Shown in pieces: positions 8,401-14,745 of a stretch of DNA of 14,745 bases. The stretch covers positions 880 through 15,624 of the forward strand of contig JADGIZ010000339.1 in assembly GCA_027604665.1 (NCBI GenBank). The letters run 5' to 3'. Source of the stretch: Polyrhizophydium stewartii. Its lineage: Eukaryota; Chytridiomycota; Chytridiomycetes; Rhizophydiales. Numbering within the stretch: position 1 is the stretch's first letter; every line of letters begins with the position of its first letter. The translations under genes and the position numbers were made by a program. Under the pieces are notes generated by a model, which was not told the DNA's origin, searched no databases, and saw only the letters and a program-made list of their open reading frames with translations.

Positions 8401-11400
8401 CACGCTCGTTCCGGCGCTCAAGGAGGTGCTGGTCGACCCCGTGCCCGAGGCGCGCTCGACGGCGGCCAAGGCGTTTGGCAGCATGATCGAGAAGCTCGGC
8501 GAGGACAACTTCCCGGGGCTTGTTGCCGAGCTTCTGCAGACGCTCAAGAGCGACGCGAGCTCGGTCGACCGCAGCGGCGCCGCGCAGGGTCTCAGCGAGG
8601 TGCTGGCAGGACTTGGCCTCGAGCGCCTCGAGGGCATGCTGCCCGAGATTGTCGCGAGCACCTCGAGTGCGCGCATGTTTGTGCGCGAGGGCTTCATGAC
8701 GCTTCTCGTCTACCTGCCCGCGACCTTTGGCGAGGCGTTCACGCCATACATTGCCACGATCATCCCGTCGATCCTGCAAGGCCTCGCCGACGAGGGCGAG
8801 ACGGTGCGCGAGGTTGCCCTGCGCGCGGGCCAGGTGGTTGTGCGCGGATACGCCAAGTCGGCCATCAACCTGCTGCTGCCCGAGCTCGAGCGCGGCCTGT
8901 TCGACAACAACTGGCGCATCCGCCAGAACTCTATGCAGCTTCTGGGTGATCTGCTCTTCCGCATCGCGGGCGTGTCGAGCAAGATCGACACGGACGCCAG
9001 CGGCGACCAGGACGAGGGGCTCGGCACAGAGCACGGTCGCCAGGCGCTGCGCGATGCCCTCGGTCGCGAGCGCTACGAGACGGTGCTCGCCAGCGTCTAC
9101 ATTATCCGCGGCGATGCATCGGCAGTCGTGCGCCAGTCGTCGTTGCATGTCTGGAAGGCGATTGTCACCAACACGCCGCGCACGCTCAAGGAGATTCTGC
9201 CGCACATCATGCGCATCCTCATTGCCAGCCTCGCGAGCAGCAACCTCGAGAAGCGTGGCGTCGCGGCGCGCACCCTGGGCGATCTGGTGCGCAAGATGGG
9301 CGAGAACGTGCTTGCCGAGATTGTGCCCATTTTCGAGAGCGGCCTCGACAGCGACCTTGCGGACGTGCGCGAGGGCGTGTGCGTGGGCATGACCGAGATC
9401 ATGGCTGCCGCCGGAAAGAGCCAGCTTGTCGACTTTGTTGTTTACTCGACTCCGTTGATCAAGCGCGCGCTGGTGGACCCTGAGCCGTCGGTGCGCGAGG
9501 CGGCGGCGCAGACGTTTGACGTGCTGCACCAGCACCTCGGCAACAAGGCCATCGACGACATCTTGCCGAGCCTGCTCAACGACCTCAAGACCGACGCCAC
9601 GGGCTTTGCGCTCGAGGCGCTCAAGGAGATTATGGCCGTGCGCAGCAACGTCGTCTTCCCGGTGCTGATCCCGACTCTGATCACGCGGCCCATCACGCAG
9701 TTCAACGCCCAGGCGCTCGGAAGCCTCATCTCGGTCGCGGGCCTGGCGCTCAACCGCCGGCTGGCGACGATCCTGCCTGCGCTCATGGACGCGCTGCACC
9801 AAAACGACGACGCGGTGCCGGCGGTGCGCGAGACGCTCGGCGTGCTGCTGTCGTCGATCCAGGGCGACGACGGCGTGCACCAGGCCATCGGCATCATGAC
9901 CGAGGCGGTGCGCGACGGCAGCACGGCGGACAAGGAGTCTGGCTGCGAGGCATTTGGCCTCTTCTTTGAGGGCGCCTCCGAGTCGTTCGAGCCCTACATT
10001 GGCGATTCGATGCAGATGCTGATTGGCATGCTCTCGGGCACGGACGGCGACAAGGTCCTCGAGTCTTCGTGGCGCGCGGTCGACGCCCTTGTCAAGCGCA
10101 TCAAAAAGGACGACATGGACCGGTACGTGTCAGTCGTGCGACGAGGCGTGCGCGACGCGGAGCTGTGCCTCTCGGTTGGCGAGGACATTCCAGGGTTCAA
10201 CATACCCAAGGGCCTGGCGCCGATCCTGCCGATCCTGCTCCAGGGTCTCATGTACGGCTCGCCGGACACGCGCGAGCAGGCGGCGCTCGGCCTCGGCGAG
10301 GTCGTTGGCCGCACGTCCGAGGCGGCGCTCAAGCCCTACGTCACCCAGATCACTGGCCCGCTCATCCGCGTCATTGGCGACCGCTTCCCGGCCAACGTCA
10401 AGTCGGCGATCCTGCAGACCATGGCGCTGCTGCTCGACCGCGTACCGGCGATGCTGCGTCCGTTCCTGCCGCAGCTGCAGCGCACGTTTGTCAAGTCGCT
10501 CTCGGACGGGGCGGGCACGGCGGCCATGCGCAGCCGCGCCGCGCGGTGTCTGTCGCTGCTGATCCCGCTGCAGGCGCGCCTTGACCCGCTCGTTGTCGAG
10601 CTTTCCCAGAGCCTCAAGACCACCGAGGACGGAAGCATCAAGCCCGCCGTTTGGGAGGCACTCTACGGCCTGCTCAAGGGCGTTGGAGAGGGTGGCCGCG
10701 AGATTAGCGATGCGAGCCGCAAGCTGCTGCATGGTCTCGTAGTCGATCCGCTCCAGAACAACCGAGAGAACGACACGGTCGAGCGTACTGGCGCTTCCAA
10801 GTGCCTTGGCGCGTTCTGCCTGTGTATCCCGGCCGACGAGGCGCGCGCCATCATTAGGTTTGTGAAGAGCGCGTGGATGCGGCTTGGCGGCTTGCTTGCT
10901 TGCTTGCTGACGACCCAGCACAGGCAGAATATGCTCACAACGGGCGAGGAGCGGCCGTGGTACCTCGTGCACGCGGCTCTTCTGTCGCTTGCCCGGATAC
11001 TTGAGGATGCGCCGGCTGTGATTGAGGGCGACAATGAGCTTGTCGACCAAGTCGCGGAGCTCGCTTGTGCGGCTCTGCTGGACACCAAGGTGGGGGGGAG
11101 CTCACCACCAGCCATTCGGAACTCTTGGCTTTTTTTGCTGACGCCTGTCCAGGGCGAGGTTACCGATATTGCCGTCGAGGTCGCCGGCAGGCTCTTGTCC
11201 AACGGCGGCTTTGGCCAGTCCGACCGCGCGCATACCCTCATTGAGCGGCTGATCGAGGTCACAGCCCCCGGCATTCGCTCCAACGAAACACGTCGCGAGG
11301 CTGCTGTTGTGCTCAAGAACCTTGCCAAATCTTCGCACAAGGTAAGCGCTCCAGAGGGACGCGGTTGGCCTGCCTGACGGTTGCTGATGCACCATGGTAC

Positions 11401-11664
11401 GCGCCGCAGACAATCGCGCCGTTCATGGGCAAGCTTGTGCCGGCCCTCATGGTCGGCGTGCGCGACCGCGTGATTCCGATCAAGCTGGCATCGGAGCGCG
11501 CTCTCGTACATGTGCTGCAGATCAAGGCTGGCACCCGCGTGCTTCAAAAGTACCTCGACATGCTCGACGCGGCATCGGCGCGCAACATTGGCGACTATGC
11601 TCGTCGTGTGCTGGCCAAGATTGGCGAGCGAGACAGCGACGCAGAGGACGCCGTGTTTGACTGA
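2409..11664 (+). CDS. GCN1: GCN1, eIF2-alpha kinase activator (nine exons)
   Basis: Gcn1 is a giant HEAT-repeat protein that binds translating or collided ribosomes with Gcn20 and activates the kinase Gcn2 during amino acid starvation. Exons: 2409-2682, 2790-2988, 3261-3651, 3722-3980, 4057-4185, 4260-10857, 10924-11089, 11153-11341, 11410-11664. All junction phases agree; the total is 8460 nt, giving 2819 residues against about 2670 in yeast and human. Visible parts: an acidic then Ala/Pro-rich disordered start (1-50); N-terminal HEAT repeats; a Lys/Glu-rich charged helical segment (about 892-978); an acidic insert GEDEDGEDKDDKES (about 1196-1209); the strongly conserved eEF3-like HEAT region (about 1520-1990) with APKYGSRRGAAYGLAG, KTPNRREGALFAYE and NNWRIRQNSMQLLGDLLF; then C-terminal HEAT repeats, where the Gcn2 RWD-binding region is expected. 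The end VRDRVIPIKLASERAL is typical of Gcn1. The start context gcgaccATG has A at -3. No frameshift or early stop is seen. Confidence 0.95.
2683..2789 (+). other. GCN1: GCN1 intron 1 (107 nt, phase 1)
   Basis: Donor GTGCGT, branch motif CTGAC at 2766-2770, acceptor CCAG. Splicing joins ...QHAAS to AEAPDQLLLAVFNQ in frame. If retained, the reading frame stops at 2706-2708. Confidence 0.85.
2989..3260 (+). other. GCN1: GCN1 intron 2 (272 nt, phase 2)
   Basis: Donor GTGAGT, CTGAC at 3203-3207, a pyrimidine-rich stretch and acceptor GACAG. It joins ILSKEVS to ASLHATALFVFAKW through a split Ser codon. It is about four times longer than most other introns here. I see no RNA gene or ORF of note inside it. 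Confidence 0.8.
3652..3721 (+). other. GCN1: GCN1 intron 3 (70 nt, phase 0)
   Basis: Donor GTCTGT, branch-like CTGAT at 3700-3704 and acceptor CTTCTTGCAG. It joins DDLAAFK to DGVVKFFAK. It is the only intron in the gene without an exact CTGAC. Confidence 0.88.
3981..4056 (+). other. GCN1: GCN1 intron 4 (76 nt, phase 1)
   Basis: Donor GTGCGT, CTGAC at 4025-4029 and acceptor ATGCAG. It joins KFADTLL to NQLKSTNETVRR through a split Asn codon. Confidence 0.88.
4186..4259 (+). other. GCN1: GCN1 intron 5 (74 nt, phase 1)
   Basis: Donor GTGCGC, CTGAC at 4228-4232 and acceptor TCGCAG. It joins VIAKGMS to AKSPMPDHRAVYF through a split Ala codon. The donor is weak, but the phase and the restored homology support it. 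Confidence 0.8.
10858..10923 (+). other. GCN1: GCN1 intron 6 (66 nt, phase 2, stop-free multiple of three)
   Basis: Donor GTTTGT, CTGAC at 10907-10911 and acceptor CACAG. Splicing gives ARAIIR joined to QNMLTTGEERPW. Because the length is 3n and the frame has no stop, retention would only insert 22 residues. A (CTTG)4 repeat directly precedes the branch motif. Confidence 0.75.
10891..10906 (+). repeat. (CTTG)4 microsatellite inside GCN1 intron 6
   Basis: Four perfect CTTG units end exactly where the CTGAC branch motif begins (10907). Confidence 0.8.
11090..11152 (+). other. GCN1: GCN1 intron 7 (63 nt, phase 0, stop-free multiple of three)
   Basis: Donor GTGGGG within a run of seven G, CTGAC at 11138-11142 after a run of seven T, and acceptor TCCAG. 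It joins AALLDTK to GEVTDIAVEV. Retention would insert 21 residues without a stop. Confidence 0.8.
11342..11409 (+). other. GCN1: GCN1 intron 8 (68 nt, phase 0)
   Basis: Donor GTAAGC, CTGAC at 11374-11378 (a further CTGAT at 11384-11388) and acceptor GCCGCAG. It joins LAKSSHK to TIAPFMGKLVP. Retention stops the frame at 11375-11377, inside the branch motif. Confidence 0.9.
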
Positions 11665-11692
11665 TCCGTGACAAGAAGCCTCTTCGTCGTTG

Positions 11693-11698
11693 AATAAA
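11693..11698 (+). promoter_or_regulatory. AATAAA polyadenylation signal of GCN1
   Basis: A canonical AATAAA lies 28 nt after the GCN1 stop codon (11662-11664), implying a very short 3' UTR. Confidence 0.75.
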
Positions 11699-11812
11699 TA
11701 CAGAATTGCGGCCTGGTTCTCTAAATCTGCTCGAAGCTTCACCTCTTTGGTCGGGCTCCTTCGGGTGCTGCCGGGTGTCTCGGAACCACCCGCCGCGTCC
11801 TCAGGGCCGCGT

Positions 11813-11818
11813 CACGTG
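11813..11818. promoter_or_regulatory. E-box CACGTG
   Basis: The palindrome CACGTG in the context GTCACGTGG matches the core of Cbf1/bHLH-type binding sites. It lies about 115 bp past the GCN1 polyadenylation signal. A six-base match in GC-rich DNA can easily be chance. Confidence 0.2.
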
Positions 11819-12177
11819 GTCGGGCGACAACAAGCGACACGAGTGAGCCGGCACTGCGACACCCCCTCCCGGCCGTGTGCCGCCCGCCGCCGCAGCGCAC
11901 GCCGCACGGGCCGCTGCTGCGTGCGGTGCACACTAGGCGCTGCGTCAGCTCGCGCGCATCGACCACGCCAAGACCGCACGACCCAGGTCGGACTGTGAGA
12001 ACGGCAGCCGCACCACCACCAGCTGCACCACGGCCGCGGCGCACTCGGCCGCCTGTCCCCACCAGAACGGCGCAGCATGGCCGGGCATCACGACCTGCGG
12101 CGTGACCTGCAGCATGAACCACGGCTTCCGCTGTCCGCAGCCAGCACCCCGCCTCGCGGCCGTGGCACCCGGCGTCC

Positions 12178-12372
12178 ATGGAAATGCTCGTCGTCAAGGC
12201 TCCGCTCACGGCCAACGGCGACTTGCATGCCCACAAAGGCAGCTGGGCAGCACCGGGCAGCAGCCCCAAGGCGAGCGGGAGGCACCTGGGCTGCTGCATG
12301 TCACACGGCGAGATCGATCACCACGCTCCTCACCAAGTCCTCGAGCAATCGATTCGGTTGCTGTCTCATTGA
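12178..12372 (+). other. Small ORF of 64 codons, coding status unknown
   Basis: The frame begins MEMLVVKAPLTANGDLHAHK and ends LEQSIRLLSH. Its GC-rich third positions and varied composition make it one of the more protein-like short frames in the 11.7-14.1 kb gap. It has no recognisable domain. The overlapping minus strand and another plus frame are also open here, so I do not call it a gene. Confidence 0.15.
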
Positions 12373-13213
12373 AGCTGGCCACCATTGCGAGACACACCTG
12401 CGCCTGGATCCGCAGGCGTCGCCAGCAACAGACTGCCCTCCCCCCGCTTCTATCGAGAGAGTCCGCAGCGGAATGCAGCCTTGCAGGTGCGTTGTGGAGG
12501 CGGTCTCGTGCTGGCGCCCTCGCCGCAAGCAGCGATGGCACCAACCAGCCGCGATCCGACAATCGACGCTCCGTGTCGGCGAGGGCATCTGGCTGCGGCC
12601 GCAACGCCAAGGCGACCGGATGCCGAGCGGGCTCGCCATCAAGCTGCTTGAGCGACGCTCTGCTGTAGCAACGGGCTGAATGGATGTGCGACAGTCAGCA
12701 AGACATGGACGGACGGAATCGCCAGACAGTCCACAACAAACGACCGGGGGAGAGGGTGTTGGGACGAGGTGCGTGGCGGACGGGATCCGGGCGGCGGCGC
12801 GAGGTCGGCCGTTGTACCAATCGCTTCACGGACTGGAGAGAGTGAGGGGCAAGCAACGGCTCTGTTCGTCCTTAGAACAGCCGCGCTCATGTTGGACCTC
12901 CAGCCCATCCGGTGACAGTGTGCATGTGTGCAGACAAGAGCGACCGCCAACGCCAGCCGACAGCGGACGCACCGACCTTGGAGACAGGTGTCACCGCCAA
13001 GAGGAGTTGGATGCAGAGGGCCCTACGGAGCGCGGGTTGCGGCTCGAGGCTGCCCACCGCTCAATGGAGAGGGAGCTGGCTGGCGGCCTGGAGGCTTGCG
13101 AACCATGAACCAAGCGTGCTTGTGGGCGACAACCACCTTCCCACCAGCACAGCTCCCGCCCGTGTTGCAGTGGCCGCGTTGCCGCCATGTCGCGCGGCCG
13201 CCAGAGGACTGCG

Positions 13214-13221
13214 TGACGTCA
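13214..13221. promoter_or_regulatory. CRE-like palindrome TGACGTCA
   Basis: A perfect eight-base ATF/CREB-type bZIP site in the intergenic region, about 0.9 kb upstream of the candidate start at 14131. The match is exact, but function is inferred only from the motif. Confidence 0.3.
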
Positions 13222-13308
13222 ACCGCGTGGCCAAGAACGGACAAGCAGTCAAATCTGCTCCGTCTCGGAGAGGGCGCAGGACGCCTCCGTCGGCCGCCTC
13301 GGAGCCCG

Positions 13309-13326
13309 CGACGGCGACGGCGACGG
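13309..13326 (+). repeat. (CGACGG)3 hexanucleotide repeat
   Basis: Three perfect tandem copies of CGACGG. It is a small simple repeat in non-coding sequence. Confidence 0.7.
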
Positions 13327-13818
13327 CCAGCGCACCCCTCCCGCCCCCCTCCACCCGCCGGGGAAGCGCGCGTGCGGGTGTGCCTTGCGCTCCCGTCATG
13401 CGCTCCGCGCCGTGGCGGGCATCCACTGACGTTGGCGGTCGGCCGTCGACGGGGCGACGCTGTGTCGTGGCACCCGGCCGGGGCACTGCCTTGGAGGCGA
13501 AAACGTCCAAGCGCGAGAATCTGCTGGCAACATGTGCTCTGGGCGAGACACAGCGCGGCGGCAGGCGACGACGAGACGCCGCCCACCGGCGACGCCTTCA
13601 GAGGCAGCCGAGGCGCTCTCGTCCCTTCCGCTGCGCACCCGCTTGTCACAGCTGCGCGGGGAGGCAACTGCGGCCACTCTGCTTGCTCTCCCTGCAGCGA
13701 CATGGTTCAGCGCAAGGCTCTGGCGGCCGCGGCGTCCTCGCTCGAGCCACCAACTGTCCGCCGCCTCGGGCAGTGCCACCGCCAAGACGCCCGGGCTTGG
13801 CATCCCCACCGCGAGGCC

Positions 13819-13826
13819 CATAAAAG
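13819..13826 (+). promoter_or_regulatory. TATA-like element CATAAAAG
   Basis: CATAAAAG is an isolated A-rich motif in very GC-rich DNA, about 310 bp upstream of the candidate ATG at 14131. It could be the core promoter of that gene if the leader is long. Confidence 0.25.
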
Positions 13827-14130
13827 CCGGCCGCCCCCCGCGGGCCGTCGCTCGGCAGAACCCACAAGGTGCCGGAAGCTGCGATGCCCACCCCCAAGAC
13901 CGCGACGCCGCGACGCCCCAGCTCGCCGCTGCCCGTCCGCTCGCCCGCCTGCACACCCGTGCCGATGCTGACGCCGTCCTTGCCCCTGCTCCGGCCATCT
14001 GCATCCACTCGGCGTGGCCTCTTGGCACCCGCCCACTGCCCGGCTGTCCTGCTCTCGCTGCCGACACACCACGGTCGACTCGCACCAGTTCCAACCAACG
14101 AGCAAGACACCAACAACCCGCAAGCCCCTC

Positions 14131-14272
14131 ATGTCGAGCCCCAACAACGCCAACTTTGGTGGGCGAAGCCGCTTGCTGTCTTGTGCTGCCGCATGCCTGA
14201 CCGCCGCCGCCCCGCCTTCCCGCCCGCTGCCGCCATCCAGCTGCCGAGCCCGCCGCCAACGAGCACGAGCAG
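14131..14272 (+). CDS. Candidate 5' exons of an unidentified plus-strand gene (partial, hypothetical)
   Basis: Two short exons can be modelled. Exon A is 14131-14158 (MSSPNNANF plus one base). It is followed by an intron at 14159-14240 with donor GTGGGC, branch motif CTGAC at 14197-14201 and acceptor ATCCAG. Exon B is 14241-14272, ending at a strong GTGAGT donor. Joined, they give the 20-residue start MSSPNNANFAAEPAANEHEQ in phase 0. The intron has the same architecture as those in GCN1. The frame is also open upstream through PTSKTPTTRKPL from a possible acceptor at 14088, so exon A may be internal and the true start elsewhere. A possible 18-nt exon (PPPTSE, 14598-14615) is followed by another GTGAGC donor. 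No domain is recognisable; the rest would lie beyond the window. Confidence 0.3.
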
Positions 14273-14278
14273 GTGAGT

Positions 14279-14310
14279 GCCTCTGCCCGGCCATGCCTCT
14301 GCCCCGCCAT
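14279..14310 (+). repeat. Two tandem 16-bp units
   Basis: Units GCCTCTGCCCGGCCAT and GCCTCTGCCCCGCCAT lie side by side with one mismatch. They fall just inside the putative intron that starts at 14273. Confidence 0.6.
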
Positions 14311-14745
14311 GCCCTGGCCGTTGCCTGTCGCCCTGCTCGCCGTGCCACCCGTCGCATCGCTGCCCGGTTCCCCGCCATGCGCTGCATCGCTGCCCTCCCC
14401 GCTGCTCCCCGCACTGCTTGTCGTCCAGTCGGCACCTTGATGAGCGGCGTCCCTGCGTGCCGAGCTCACCGAACCCTGCACCCGCTGCTCCGGCTCGCCT
14501 CGGCTGCTCTCTCACGCTCGACCACCGGCGCCTCGCTTGCACTCTCGGCCTTCCTCGGCCGCCCCGCCTGCTGCGTGCCGTCCCTCCACCGGTGCAGCCG
14601 CCGCCCACGTCCGAGGTGAGCGCACGCCGCCCTGTTGCCGCCTGCTCGCGCTCGGTCGCCGTGTCTGATCAGCGTCTGCACGCCCGTCTGCGTGCCCGCC
14701 GCCCGACGCCTTGCGTGCGTCTCACGACCGGCGCCGGCTTTGGCC

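Larger units (their letters stand above)
11699..14130. other. Intergenic region with no supported gene
   Basis: About 2.4 kb of GC-rich sequence after the GCN1 polyadenylation signal. Many frames are open on both strands, as expected at this base composition, but none shows a recognisable domain. What I can point to is an E-box CACGTG (11813-11818), a 64-codon ORF at 12178-12372, a CCAAT at 12818-12822, a CRE-like palindrome TGACGTCA (13214-13221), a (CGACGG)3 repeat (13309-13326) and CATAAAAG (13819-13826). The right-hand part is C-rich on the plus strand and may be the promoter and leader of a gene starting near 14131. No tRNA or rRNA signature is visible. Confidence 0.5.

Noticed and set aside
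6569..9880. 1103-codon ORF on the minus strand opposite GCN1 exon 6
   Set aside because: It is the antisense shadow of a GC-rich coding exon. Its product is an Arg/His/Leu-rich composition with no domain, and GCN1 on the other strand is strongly conserved.
11739..12299. 186-codon minus-strand ORF after GCN1
   Set aside because: It has no domain, a Cys/Arg/Gly-rich product and strong overlap with other open frames; there is no evidence of expression.
13702..13971. 89-codon plus ORF starting MVQRKALAAAASSLEPPT in a good start context
   Set aside because: It turns into Arg/Pro-rich sequence, contains the TATA-like CATAAAAG and has no convincing donor. It remains a weak alternative first exon for the downstream candidate gene.
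13884..14276. Plus ORF from ATG 13884 starting MPTPKTATPRRPSSPLP
   Set aside because: It could be a Ser/Pro-rich first exon, but the only phase-compatible splice to 14089 has a weak donor and its only CTGAC lies about 10 nt after that donor.
13396..14481. 361-codon minus-strand ORF, and the overlapping 242- and 226-codon ORFs
   Set aside because: All three minus frames and all plus frames are open for long stretches here. The products are Arg/Gly/Ala-rich without a domain, so base composition is the simplest explanation.
1..14745. Search for mobile elements, CRISPR arrays, tRNA, rRNA, transposase or toxin-antitoxin modules
   Set aside because: I saw no transposase or reverse-transcriptase motifs, no terminal repeats with target duplications, no spaced direct repeats and no tRNA B-box-like sequence. 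The three SDR copies are gene duplicates, not an insertion element.

Overview
The window is nuclear DNA from a GC-rich eukaryote with short introns. The evidence is a single very large gene, GCN1, split into nine exons by GT-AG introns of mostly 63-107 nt. Seven of the eight introns carry a CTGAC branch-site motif and the eighth carries CTGAT. AATAAA polyadenylation signals lie downstream of genes on both strands. Intron style, GC-rich third codon positions and gene density suggest a fungus, perhaps an early-diverging GC-rich lineage such as a chytrid. That placement is inference; the sequence gives no species-level marker.

Layout. (1) Bases 1-2005, minus strand: a head-to-tail array of three short-chain dehydrogenase/reductase (SDR) genes. 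The first is cut by the window edge (1-243); the other two are complete and intronless (426-1103 and 1295-2005). Their first ~80 codons are almost identical in DNA, while the remaining two thirds have diverged strongly. This mosaic points to gene conversion or unequal crossing-over. (2) Bases 2006-2408: a divergent intergenic region with a TATA box for the third SDR gene and a 52-codon upstream ORF ending 9 nt before the GCN1 start codon. (3) Bases 2409-11664, plus strand: GCN1, the HEAT-repeat ribosome-associated activator of the Gcn2 eIF2-alpha kinase. My spliced model is 8460 nt, in frame throughout, and encodes 2819 residues. (4) Bases 11665-14130: about 2.4 kb with a polyadenylation signal, some possible regulatory palindromes and no gene I can support. 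(5) Bases 14131-14745: a plausible but unproven 5' end of another plus-strand gene running off the window.

Functionally, GCN1 belongs to general amino acid control, sensing stalled or collided ribosomes and handing the signal to Gcn2. The SDR genes are probably NADP(H)-dependent carbonyl reductases of the C-factor/sniffer-like type, with unknown substrate. Nothing shows that the two loci work together; they only share an intergenic promoter region.

I found no mobile element, CRISPR array, rRNA or tRNA, and no convincing novel system. The most interesting signals are the SDR mosaic, the upstream ORF abutting GCN1, two GCN1 introns that are multiples of three and free of stops, and a strong codon-context preference at Phe and Ile codons.
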